The position numbers and the translations under genes are program-made. The notes beneath the pieces were generated by a model that saw only the letters and a program-made list of their open reading frames with translations, was not told the origin of the DNA and did no database searches. Below are positions 27,976-36,901 of a stretch of 63,302 nt of DNA, one piece after another. Origin of the DNA: Candidatus Nitrosopumilus sp. (GTDB lineage: Archaea > Thermoproteota > Nitrososphaeria > Nitrososphaerales > Nitrosopumilaceae); the NCBI GenBank assembly GCA_029864335.1, contig JAOTTS010000012.1, positions 1 to 63,302 of the forward strand. The letters are read 5' to 3'. The stretch's first letter is position 1; every line of letters starts with the position of its first letter.

Positions 27976-29169
27976 ATGAGTTTGGCCCCCCAAGAATTAG
28001 AAAACACTGCAAGCAAATATGCTTCAGAAGCTATCAAATTTGATTCACAAGGTGCACGAGGAATGGCAATTACCCATTATCAACATGCCATTGATTCTTT
28101 GGTAAAATTATTACAATTATACCCAACAAGCAAACTTAATCAAATTTACAAAGAAAGATGTAACTCTTATCATAATAGAATTAACGCATTACAGCAGGCT
28201 CATGGTGTAGAACCTGCAGTAGACCCAAAGGCATCTGAAGAAGAACAAAAAAAATCTGTTCAGAGGCAAGAGAATGAAAATGACTTTGAAGATCTTTTAA
28301 TGAAAGAAAAACCCAATGTCACATGGAACCAAGTAATTGGATTAGATGATGCAAAAAGTGCTTTACGTGAATCAATTGTTTATCCAACTAAGAGGCCTGA
28401 TTTGTTTCCTTTAGGTTGGCCAAAAGGCATGTTGCTTTACGGGCCACCGGGTACTGGAAAAACAATGCTTGCAGCAGCAACTGCAAATGAGATGGATGGT
28501 TACTTTATCAATGTAGATGCATCTTCAATGATGAGCAAATGGCTAGGTGAAGCAGAAAAGAATGTTTCAAAATTATTTGCTATGGCAAGACAATATGCTG
28601 AAAAAGAAGGTAAACCTGTTATTTTATTTGTAGATGAAGTAGATTCATTGTTAGGTTCTAGAAATAGTGAAGTAGGTGGCGAAGTTAGAACTAAAAATCA
28701 ATTCTTAACTGAAATGGATGGTGTGAACGGTAAGGGAAAAGATTTGATGCTTTATGTGATTGGTGCAACAAACAAACCTTGGAGTCTTGATTGGCCTTTT
28801 CTTAGAAGATTCCAAAAGAGAATCTATGTTTCTCTCCCAACACAAGAAGCAAGAGAAAATCTATTTGCACAATACACTGAACCTCTAAGTAAAAATTATA
28901 GAGTAAATAATTCTGAATTGGCTAAATTATTTGATGGTTACAGTGCAAGTGATATCAAAGATGTTTGCCAAGCTGCTCAGATAAAAACAGTTCATGAAAT
29001 TTTTAATGCTCCTGATTATCATGAACCAGTTGAAGGTGAAGAGCCAGTACAACCAAGAGAACTCACCACATCCGATTTCAAAGATATTATGGCAAGAAGA
29101 AAACCCAGCGTTTCACTAGAAATGATCCGTGCTTATCACAAGTGGAGCGAAGAGTTCCAAGCACTTTAA
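27976..29169 (+). CDS. cdvC: Cell-division AAA ATPase CdvC (Vps4 homolog)
   Basis: CdvC disassembles ESCRT-III (CdvB) filaments during cytokinesis in Nitrososphaerota and Sulfolobales. The 397 residues contain an N-terminal MIT domain of three helices (residues 1-75: SKYASEAIKFDSQG, AITHYQHAIDSLVKLL). A Glu/Gln-rich linker and the AAA module follow. Walker A is GPPGTGKT near 156, the pore loop is SKWLGEAEK, Walker B is VILFVDEVDSL near 216, and the sensor/arginine-finger region is FLRRFQKRI. The C-terminal helix (IRAYHKWSEEF) is the one that closes Vps4-type ATPases. It is the last gene of a three-gene operon. Confidence 0.95.
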   Translation: MSLAPQELENTASKYASEAIKFDSQGARGMAITHYQHAIDSLVKLLQLYPTSKLNQIYKERCNSYHNRINALQQAHGVEPAVDPKASEEEQKKSVQRQENENDFEDLLMKEKPNVTWNQVIGLDDAKSALRESIVYPTKRPDLFPLGWPKGMLLYGPPGTGKTMLAAATANEMDGYFINVDASSMMSKWLGEAEKNVSKLFAMARQYAEKEGKPVILFVDEVDSLLGSRNSEVGGEVRTKNQFLTEMDGVNGKGKDLMLYVIGATNKPWSLDWPFLRRFQKRIYVSLPTQEARENLFAQYTEPLSKNYRVNNSELAKLFDGYSASDIKDVCQAAQIKTVHEIFNAPDYHEPVEGEEPVQPRELTTSDFKDIMARRKPSVSLEMIRAYHKWSEEFQAL

Positions 29170-29251
29170 AAGTCAAGCTTCCGATCTTTGACGTTTATTA
29201 AATTCACTCTCTATAATTCCAATTATGCGATCATTTTTTCATTTTAATTTT

Positions 29252-29264
29252 CACATAAAACTTA
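29252..29264 (+). promoter_or_regulatory. Probable TATA box of the carAB operon
   Basis: ACATAAAACTTAA lies about 30 nt upstream of the first conserved CarA codons. Transcription would then start near 29282-29290. This supports an N-terminus near 29293 rather than the first ATG at 29428. Confidence 0.4.
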
Positions 29265-29292
29265 AATTCACTTTCTAGCGGACTTAACGAGG

Positions 29293-30456
29293 GTCACAAT
29301 TACTACAAAGAAATCAAACCACGCAAAAAAGTTCGGAAAACTGATTTTTGATGATGGAACTATTCTTGATGGTGAAGGTTTTGGTTTTTCAACTATTGCT
29401 TTTGGTGAAATTGTATTTAATACTGGAATGGTGGGCTATACTGAAGCACTTACAGACCCCTCATACAGCGGTCAAATCCTTACACTCACATACCCATTAG
29501 TTGGAAATTATGGTGTCCCAGACTCATCAATTAAAGATGATGATGGCATCCCAAAATTCTTTGAATCTGATAAAATTCAAGTTCGTGGTCTAGTTGTTCA
29601 TGAATTATCCTTGACTGCAAGTCATTGGAATCTTACTGTGACTCTTGATGAATGGCTATACAACGAGAAGATTCCTGTAATCTCCGGTATTGATACTCGT
29701 GAACTGACAAAAAAGATTAGAACTGGTGGAGTCATGATGGCAGCACTAGTTGTATCTGATTCAGAGATTAATGTTGAAGAGATCAAAAAACAACTCAAAT
29801 CTGCACCTCGTTATGATTCTGAGCAATTCATGAATGATGTGTCCACAAAACAAGAAAAAGTCTATGGCAATGAAAACCAATCTGTTGTAGTTATTGACAC
29901 TGGTGCAAAAAATGCAATTATCAGAAATATTCGTGAGATTGGATACAAAGTAATCTGTCTCCCATGGGATACTTCATATGAAAAAATAATGTCTTATCAT
30001 CCAAAAGGCGTTGTACTGAGTAGTGGACCTGGTGATCCACAAAAATATCTTAACACGATTGATACTGCTAAAAAATTAATTGAAAATAATATTCCTACAT
30101 TGGGAATTTGTTTAGGTGCACAAATTATCGGCATTGCAGGAAATACTAATACTTACAAACTAAAGTATGGACATCGTGGACAAAACAAACCTTGTGTCAA
30201 TTTAGAAAATAATCAAGTTTATGTTACTAGTCAGAATCATGGATATGGAATAACTCCAGAATCCCTTGAAAAATCTGAATTTAATTTATGGTTTACAAAT
30301 GCAGACGACAAAACAGTTGAAGGAATAAAACACAAAAAACAAAAGTGTATTGCAGTACAGTTTCATCCAGAAGCTTCACCAGGTCCTTATGATTGCAAGT
30401 TCGTCTTTGAAGAGTTACAACACCTTATGGAGGAAGGAGCATCTGCCAAAGAATGA
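29293..30456 (+). CDS. carA: Carbamoyl-phosphate synthase small (glutaminase) subunit, non-canonical start
   Basis: CarA splits glutamine and passes ammonia to CarB for carbamoyl phosphate, used in pyrimidine and arginine synthesis. Visible motifs are GEIVFNTGMVGYTE, SGIDTRELTKKIR, SSGPGDP, the nucleophile region LGICLGAQIIG and the catalytic FHPEASPGP. The homologous frame (FGKLIFDDGTILDGEGFGFS) runs upstream of the first ATG at 29428. It meets no ATG, GTG or TTG before the in-frame stop at 29263. GTC at 29293 or ACG at 29287 sits where the start is expected, so the exact start is unresolved. It overlaps carB by 14 nt. Confidence 0.9.
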   Translation, partial: VTITTKKSNHAKKFGKLIFDDGTILDGEGFGFSTIAFGEIVFNTGMVGYTEALTDPSYSGQILTLTYPLVGNYGVPDSSIKDDDGIPKFFESDKIQVRGLVVHELSLTASHWNLTVTLDEWLYNEKIPVISGIDTRELTKKIRTGGVMMAALVVSDSEINVEEIKKQLKSAPRYDSEQFMNDVSTKQEKVYGNENQSVVVIDTGAKNAIIRNIREIGYKVICLPWDTSYEKIMSYHPKGVVLSSGPGDPQKYLNTIDTAKKLIENNIPTLGICLGAQIIGIAGNTNTYKLKYGHRGQNKPCVNLENNQVYVTSQNHGYGITPESLEKSEFNLWFTNADDKTVEGIKHKKQKCIAVQFHPEASPGPYDCKFVFEELQHLMEEGASAKE

Positions 30457-33400
30457 ATCGTTAAAGAAAATTCTTGTACTTGGAAGTGGGGCAATAAAAA
30501 TCGGAGAAGCCGGCGAGAGTCGCTAAAACGACCGCCAATTTGACTACTCCGGAAGCCAATGCCTCAAAGCTATACATGAAGATGGCCTGAACAGTGTTTT
30601 AATCAATCCAAACATTGCAACAATTCAGACTGATACACGATTTGCAGATCAAGTGTATCTTCTTCCTGTAAACCAAGAGTATGTAGAATCTATTATCGAA
30701 AAAGAAAGACCAGATGGAATTATGCTGGCATATGGTGGTCAAACCGCTCTAAATTGCGGGGTTAGCCTAGAGGAATCTGGAATTCTCCAAAAATATGATG
30801 TTAAAGTTCTTGGAACACAAATTAAAGGAATTCAAAAAACTGAGGATCGTCAACTCTTCAAGGATTCCATGAATGACTGTATGATTCCTGTTCTAAAAAG
30901 TAAAACTGTCACCAATTTTGATGATGCAAAAAAGGCAGCAGAAGAATTGGCATATCCTGTGATAGTTAGAGTAGCCTATACTTTGGGTGGACGTGGTGGG
31001 GGAGTTGCGTATAATGAAATTGAACTTCATGAAATTGTTGAAAGAGGTTTCAAGGCAAGCATAGTTGGTCAAGTTCTAATTGAGGAATATATTGGACATT
31101 GGAAACAAATTGAATATGAGGTAATGCAAGATTATGATGGAAATAATGTAATTGTTTGTAATATGGAAAACGTTCTATCGATGAAAGTCCACACTGGTGA
31201 TAATATTGTTGTTGCGCCTTCACAAACAATTGACAATCATGAATACCATATGTTACGTTCCGCCGCATTACGTGCAACAAAACATGTTGGAATTGTTGGA
31301 GAATGTAATATCCAATATGCACTTGAACCAAAATCTGATAGATATGTTGCAATTGAAATTAATCCAAGACTTTCACGTTCTTCAGCTCTTGCAAGTAAGG
31401 CTACTGGGTATCCACTTGCATACATGTCTGCAAAAATTGGACTGGGTTACAATTTATCTGAACTAGTAAACAGAATCACAAAAAATACTACTGCATGTTT
31501 TGAACCATCTCTTGACTATATTGTATGCAAACATCCTCGATGGGATTTTGAAAAATTTGAACTTGTTAATAGAAGACTTGGACCTACTATGAAATCGGTT
31601 GGTGAAGTCATGGCTGTGGGACGGACATTTGAGGAATCATTTCAAAAAGCAATCCGAATGTTGGATATTGGAAATGATGGACTTGTTCTAAACCGCACAA
31701 ATGGAGAAACATACACTGAGGAGGAAATTGAAGATAAACTCTCTCATCATGATGATCACATTATGTATAATGTGGTAATAGCACTGAAAATGGGAATCTC
31801 AGTTGAGAGAATTAACAAACTTTCAACAATTGATCCTTGGTTTATTGAAAAAATAAAAAATATTGTTGATATTGAATCAAAACTAAAAACATCCGAACTT
31901 GATGTGTCTCTTCTTTGGGAATCTAAAAAAATGGGTTTTTCAGATAAACAAATTGCTCGTGCAAAAGGATCCCTTCCTGACGATATACGTAATTTACGTA
32001 AGAAATTAGGTGTATTACCATCTGTAAAACAGATTGATACATTAGCAGCAGAATGGCCTGCAATAACCAATTACCTCTATTTAACATATGGTGGCCATTC
32101 TCATGATGTTGAGATACCATCTGATGAAAAGGGAATTGTTGTACTGGGAGCAGGTCCTTATAGAATTGGAAGTAGCGTTGAATTTGATTGGGGAACAGTT
32201 AACATGGTCTGGGGTCTCCAGGAAAATGGTGAGAAAAGTGTCTCCGTTGTAAATTGTAATCCTGAAACAGTATCGACTGATTATGATATTTGTACTAGAT
32301 TGTATTTTGAAGAATTAACTCAAGAAAGAATTTTAGATATTACGGAATTTGAGCATCCAGGGGGTATCATCACATGTGTTGGAGGGCAAACTGCAAATAA
32401 TCTCACCCCTGGTCTTGCACAACATGGTGTGAATATTTTAGGAACAAGTGCGCATGATGTGGATAGCGCTGAAAACCGTTCTAAATTTAGTGCAGAGCTT
32501 GATAAACTTCACATTCAACAACCACGTTGGCAAGCATTCTCCAATCTTAATGAAGCAAAAAACTTTGCACAAGAAGTTGAATTCCCTGTTATTGTGAGGC
32601 CTTCTTATGTCCTTTCTGGTGCAGCGATGAAAGTTGTTTGGTCTCAAGATGAATTAAAAACATATGTCAAAGAAGCTACTGATGTTTCCCCAGATCATCC
32701 AGTTGTAATTTCCAAATTTATGTTGAATTCACTTGAAGTAGATGTAGATGGAATCAGCAATGGAAAAGAAGTTGTTATTGGCGCAATTGTTGAGCATATT
32801 GATAGTGCGGGTGTTCATTCTGGAGATGCTATGATGTGTATTCCTCCTTGGAGATTAAGCAATAAAATTATTGAAACAATTAATGAATATACAAAAAAGA
32901 TTGCATTGACATTTAATGTTAAAGGCCCCTTTAATCTCCAATTTTTGGTTCATGATGATCATGTCTATGTAATTGAACTAAACATTAGAGCATCACGTTC
33001 CATGCCATTTGTATCAAAATTAGTCAAAACAAATCTAATTTCACTTGCAGCAAAGGCAATATTGGATAAGCCTCTACCTGAAATTCCTGAAAATAAATGG
33101 CAAAAGATTCACAATTATGGAATTAAAGTTCCACAATTCTCATTTATGCAACTAGATGGTGCTGATATTGCCCTAGGTGTTGAAATGCAATCCACTGGAG
33201 AAGCTGCGTGCTTTGGAAATAGCTTCTATGATGCACTATCCAAAGGGTTGACATCCGTTGGGTATAACTTGCCAGACAAAGGGACAGCATTAGTTACTGT
33301 TGGTGGTGCTCAAAATAAGGAAAAACTCGTTGCATCTATTGCAAAACTCAAACATTTAGGATTCAAAATTCTGGCAACAGAACACACTGCAGAATTCTTT

Positions 33401-33706
33401 GAAGAAAAAGTAGGTCAAGTTGAAATCGTTCATAAAATTTCTGAGCCTGAAAGAAAACCAAACATTACTGATCTTCTTTATGAGCGAAAGATTGACTTTA
33501 TCATAAATATCCCAAGTACTTCAACATTGGAAAAATATGTTGGAATGTTAGATGATGAATATCAAATTAGAAGAAAATCTTTAGAGCTTGGAATCCCTGT
33601 ACTTACAACTATTGAGTTGGCAGACTCTTTTGTAAAAACTTTAGAGTGGCTTAAAAGTAATAAAACTACTAAAGAACCAATTGAACCTTATGATAAATAC
33701 GATTAA
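30443..33706 (+). CDS. carB: Carbamoyl-phosphate synthase large subunit, split by a 21-nt intron-like insert
   Basis: CarB makes carbamoyl phosphate from bicarbonate, ATP and ammonia. The frame begins at CTG 30443 (PKNESLKKILVLGSGAIKIG). The conserved G-E-A-G-E is followed by seven extra codons, the third being TAA, and then F-D-Y-S-G-S-Q resumes in the same frame. Removing 30518-30538 gives an intact protein of about 1080 residues, the usual CarB length. It has two ATP-grasp halves (VRVAYTLGGRGGG, VRPSYVLSGAAM), the second Rossmann half (RIGSSVEFDWG) and a C-terminal MGS domain. If unspliced, only a start at 30653 is possible and the first pre-ATP-grasp part is lost. A CTG start is unusual. 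Confidence 0.92.
30518..30538 (+). other. Putative 21-nt pre-mRNA intron with bulge-helix-bulge structure
   Basis: The insert has a stop in frame and forms the archaeal splicing motif. The central helix GGCG (30512-30515, exon) pairs with CGCC (30533-30536, intron). A 3-nt bulge AGA lies at 30516-30518 and a 3-nt bulge AAT at 30537-30539 on the opposite strand. The inner helix is GTCG/CGAC closed by CTAAAA. Cleavage after the second base of each bulge, as known for the splicing endonuclease EndA, excises exactly 21 nt and joins GAG to TTT. An outer CGGAG/CTCCG pairing (30502-30506 with 30547-30551) adds a looser external helix. Confidence 0.8.
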
Positions 33707-33719
33707 CCCTGTCTTAAAA

Positions 33720-34484
33720 TTACAACACTTGTTTAATGATTGATTCATCCCCTAGAATTACCCCATCTAATGAAACAATCTTTGCAGATGAAATCTCCAA
33801 TCTATCTATAATAGGTGAGATTGATTTTTTGTAAAATCGTTTTTGTGTGACATAAAAATACCTGTTAAATGATGGAACAATAATTATTTCTAATTCTCCA
33901 GATTTTGATGGAAATATTTTTTGTTTTTCTGTCTTGAGTGAAACCCACACTCTCTGCCCATTCATAATTGAATCTTCTTGAAAAAATACTGGATGAATGT
34001 GTCCCATTATGATTTTATCTATATGGGAAAAGTTTTCTGACGGCATTGTATGCCCATGTGTTAACAAGACATTTTCTTCGACCATCCCAGTTGAACTAAT
34101 CATAGAAATATTCTCTGGAACTAATTTCTGAATATTTGCATCATGATTACCTGGAATTAATATTACATCACATTTTTTTCTAATTTCTTCAAAAAATAAA
34201 GGAACTTCATCCCATTCATTTCCTGATATATTTTTGATGCTTGATTTTATATCTCCTAATAAAATAACCGAATCAGGATTTTCTGAATCAATAATTTCTG
34301 ATAATTCTTGAATTGTTTCATTAATTGTTGAATTTTTTCCTATGAAAATATCATTTGATTTCAAAGCATTTTCAAATCCTAAATGAATATCTGTTATTAT
34401 GAGATTCTTTTTTTTACCTTCTAAAATTAATACAGGTTTTGATGGGATTATTCTAGTTTGCAACATCAAAGTTATACTGCACAT
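33720..34484 (-). CDS. Calcineurin-like metallophosphoesterase (MJ0037-type)
   Basis: The 254 residues show the dimetal phosphoesterase motifs in order: TDIHLGFE (D-x-H, near residue 31), LLGDIKS (GD, near 75), IPGNHDANI (GNH[DE], near 116), LTHGHTMPS (near 146) and MGHIHPVF (near 161). Archaeal relatives act as phosphodiesterases, some next to DNA-repair helicases; here no helicase is adjacent. It is divergent from a SWIM zinc-finger gene, with 16 nt between starts. Confidence 0.88.
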   Translation of the reverse strand: MCSITLMLQTRIIPSKPVLILEGKKKNLIITDIHLGFENALKSNDIFIGKNSTINETIQELSEIIDSENPDSVILLGDIKSSIKNISGNEWDEVPLFFEEIRKKCDVILIPGNHDANIQKLVPENISMISSTGMVEENVLLTHGHTMPSENFSHIDKIIMGHIHPVFFQEDSIMNGQRVWVSLKTEKQKIFPSKSGELEIIIVPSFNRYFYVTQKRFYKKSISPIIDRLEISSAKIVSLDGVILGDESIIKQVL

Positions 34485-34500
34485 ATCTGATTAAATCCTT

Positions 34501-34803
34501 ATGAACAAAGACTCTGATAGAGTTGAAGTCCTAGTTTCTGAAAAACGTGTTAAACTACATGTTTTTGAACCTAGCCAAAGAAAAATTTGGACTGTGGTTG
34601 GAAAAGGCGAAGAACACTGGATTGATCCTAATGGAAGTTATTGTTCATGCCCTGGATTTTATTTTGGTCAGTTAAATGGAAAAAATTCTTGTTATCATCT
34701 AGACTCTGCAAGATTAGCCCAAAAAGAAAACAAAATTGAAAAAATCATTTTTTCCGATGATGAATTTACTGATTTTCTTTCAGGATTAATTTCAGATTTG
34801 TAA
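34501..34803 (+). CDS. SWIM zinc-finger protein
   Basis: The 100-residue protein carries the SWIM pattern C-x-C-x(n)-C-x-H (SYCSCPGFYFGQLNGKNSCYHL at about residues 44-64), preceded by beta strands (VLVSEKRVKLHVF, WTVVGKGEEHWI). SWIM domains bind DNA or proteins and accompany recombination or helicase proteins. The gene starts 16 nt from the divergent phosphoesterase and probably shares its promoter region, which hints at a joint nucleic-acid task. Confidence 0.8.
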   Translation: MNKDSDRVEVLVSEKRVKLHVFEPSQRKIWTVVGKGEEHWIDPNGSYCSCPGFYFGQLNGKNSCYHLDSARLAQKENKIEKIIFSDDEFTDFLSGLISDL

Positions 34804-34839
34804 TTATTTATTATTCGAATGTGTTAATAACTAGAAATT

Positions 34840-35103
34840 ATGTTAAAAATTATGGATGAAGAGCAACAGAATTCTGAAATTGAGAAAATTGCAAATTTAA
34901 TGGTTCATGATGGGGTATCTTCTGATGAACAGGATGAAGTAAAATTAAAAAAATACAAAAATCTAATCAAAGAAGATTGTGGTCTTGATGATGATTCCTC
35001 AATGAAATTAGTTTATGAAACATTACTTTACAGAAAATTAAAAAATTCTGATTCGGGTGACATTTTAGAAAAAGGCAATGATTTTGGTGCTGGATTTAGT
35101 TGA
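34840..35103 (+). CDS. Small acidic helical protein
   Basis: The product has up to 87 residues; the second ATG at 34852 (MDEEQQNSE) is as likely a start as the first. It is predicted helical, acidic, with no Cys or membrane segment, and ends with a Gly-rich GNDFGAGFS tail. I do not recognise it. It converges with the gene at 35107 with only 3 nt between stops. Confidence 0.5.
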   Translation: MLKIMDEEQQNSEIEKIANLMVHDGVSSDEQDEVKLKKYKNLIKEDCGLDDDSSMKLVYETLLYRKLKNSDSGDILEKGNDFGAGFS

Positions 35104-35106
35104 TTA

Positions 35107-35403
35107 TTATAATTGAATAGTATCAATATCCTCTTTTGAAACGCCTTTCCAAAGTCCTGTCATTCCTTCTGGTTCTACCTCTTCAACTTTAGTGATTTCT
35201 TGAATTTTCACATGATCTGGGTTTGGAGGCATCCATAACATTGCCATATAATCTCCAACATTTCCAACTTTATTTGGTAATGCCATGATGACTTTGTTAC
35301 TTGAGAATCCCTTTGTTGTGAGTGCATTCATTGCTTTTTCTTTAAGATCCATTCGTCCATGTAGGAATAAGTACACCTCCTTTTGAGTATCAATATATGC
35401 CAT
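35107..35403 (-). CDS. Hypothetical protein
   Basis: The 98-residue protein has alternating strands and helices (VYLFLHGRMDLKEKAMNALTTKGF, NKVIMALPNKVGNVGDYMAMLWMPP), like a small alpha/beta domain. No catalytic motif is obvious. It is divergent from the ATP synthase subunit F gene, with 89 nt between them. I could not name the family. Confidence 0.55.
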   Translation of the reverse strand: MAYIDTQKEVYLFLHGRMDLKEKAMNALTTKGFSSNKVIMALPNKVGNVGDYMAMLWMPPNPDHVKIQEITKVEEVEPEGMTGLWKGVSKEDIDTIQL

Positions 35404-35492
35404 GAATTCATTGATTTTTTAAACTAAATCAACCTTTCTTGATCTATACACTACCAAAAAGGGTTAAATTAGAATAGACAAAAATTTTAACT

Positions 35493-35786
35493 GTGAAAAT
35501 CTTCACTGTTGGCAGTAAATCGTTTGTTACTAGTTTCCAACTGGCAGGGGTTTCGGGAATTATTTCTGAAAATCCCCAAAAGGCTTTGGATGAAATTAAG
35601 AGACTAACCGACGATTCTGATGTTGGGTTAGTATTGGTAAGTGATGATATTACTGAGCCAATTAATGATGAATTAACAGCACTAAGAGCAGAGAAATCTA
35701 CTTTAGTTTTTGCATTACCTGCAACTGGAAGTGAAAAAACAGAAGTTGATTACAGAGTAATGCTGAAAAAGATTCTCGGTGTATGA
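35493..35786 (+). CDS. atpF: A-type ATP synthase subunit F
   Basis: Subunit F is a small central-stalk protein of archaeal A1Ao ATP synthase. The 97 residues match the Rossmann-like family: MKIFTVGSKSFVTSFQLAGVSG at the N-terminus, VGLVLVSDDITEPINDELTALR in the middle and TLVFALPATGS before the C-terminal helix. A GTG codon is the start. No other ATP synthase gene is nearby, so the subunit is encoded apart from the main operon. Confidence 0.85.
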   Translation: MKIFTVGSKSFVTSFQLAGVSGIISENPQKALDEIKRLTDDSDVGLVLVSDDITEPINDELTALRAEKSTLVFALPATGSEKTEVDYRVMLKKILGV

Positions 35787-35826
35787 TTATTTAATCTACT
35801 TATATTCAATTTTCTAATGGGTTACA

Positions 35827-36855
35827 ATGAAAACTGCATCTGTTAAAGAACCCACTGTGATTTCTGTTGATGAAACTGATAAACCATCAATAAAAAATGG
35901 TGATGTTTTAGTTCAGATGAATGCTTGTGGAATATGTGGCTCAGATTTAGAAAAGGTTTTTGGCCAATATGGCCAACCTTCAATGCGTTTAGGACATGAA
36001 CCATCAGGAATAATTTTAGATGTTGGCTCTGAAGTTAGTGAATTTAAAAAAGGTGATCGTGTATTTACTCATCACCATGTTCCATGTTATAATTGTCATT
36101 TATGCAATCATGGAAATGAAACCATGTGCCCAAAATACTATGAAACAAATCTCTCTCCATGTGGATTATCTGAAGAATATGTTGTACCTGAATGGAATGT
36201 GTCTCATGGCGGTATTTTGAAAATCTCTGACTCACTAAGCTTTGAAGAAGCTGCAATGATTGAACCTTTAGCATGCTGTGTTAGGGCATGGACAAAATTT
36301 CCTTATCGTGAAGGTGACTCTACTGCAATTTTTGGAGTAGGTCCTACTGGTATGATGCATGTAATGCTCGCACATGTAAAAAAATTCTCAAAAATTTTCT
36401 GCTTTGATGTTAATGATTTTAGATTGAATTTTGCAAAAAAATTTGATATTACTGATTCAATTAATTCTATGGATGAAAATAGAAAGCAAAAAATTTTGGA
36501 TGCCACTGAGGGAAGTGGTGTTGATATAGCGATTGTAGCTACTAGTAGTCTCAAAGCACTTGAGGATGCAATAGATATGGTCAGAAAAGGAGGTTCTATT
36601 ATGATGTTTGGAGTTCCATCAAAAGGCGCACAACTAAATTTGGACATGAGTAAAATTTACTCTAAAGAAATAACCCTCGTAACTAGTTATGCTGCTTCAG
36701 ATAAAGATACCAAAGAAGCACTTGATCTAATTGAATCCTCAAAAATTGATGTCAAGCAACTAATTACTCATACTTACTCCATTGATGATTCTCAAAAGGC
36801 ATTTGATCATGCACGTACAGGTGAGAATGCAATGAAGATAATTATTACAAAATAA
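35827..36855 (+). CDS. Zinc-dependent medium-chain alcohol dehydrogenase
   Basis: The 342 residues carry the MDR signature. There is catalytic zinc Cys in NACGICGSDL (near 36), GHEPSGII with the catalytic His-Glu (near 60), the structural-zinc Cys cluster HHHVPCYNCHLCNHGNETMC (near 80-100) and the Rossmann motif GVGPTGMMHVML (near 170). It resembles sorbitol/threonine/glucose dehydrogenases; the substrate is not determined. The LsrF-like aldolase follows 46 nt downstream on the same strand, so the two may be co-transcribed and act on related phosphosugars or ketones. Confidence 0.9.
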   Translation: MKTASVKEPTVISVDETDKPSIKNGDVLVQMNACGICGSDLEKVFGQYGQPSMRLGHEPSGIILDVGSEVSEFKKGDRVFTHHHVPCYNCHLCNHGNETMCPKYYETNLSPCGLSEEYVVPEWNVSHGGILKISDSLSFEEAAMIEPLACCVRAWTKFPYREGDSTAIFGVGPTGMMHVMLAHVKKFSKIFCFDVNDFRLNFAKKFDITDSINSMDENRKQKILDATEGSGVDIAIVATSSLKALEDAIDMVRKGGSIMMFGVPSKGAQLNLDMSKIYSKEITLVTSYAASDKDTKEALDLIESSKIDVKQLITHTYSIDDSQKAFDHARTGENAMKIIITK

Positions 36856-36901
36856 GAAAGGCTTAAGAAAGGTATTTCGATTATTTCAAATTCGATGAGA
36901 T

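Noticed and set aside
30518-30538. Translational bypassing or readthrough in carB instead of an intron
   Set aside because: Bypassing needs matching take-off and landing codons; GAG and the last inserted codon CAA do not match. The exact BHB geometry explains all 21 nt without further assumptions. Readthrough of TAA would insert seven residues in a highly conserved loop.
30518-30538. Simple sequencing error in carB
   Set aside because: A 21-nt insertion with a full two-helix structure is not a typical read error, unlike one-base homopolymer errors. It should still be checked.
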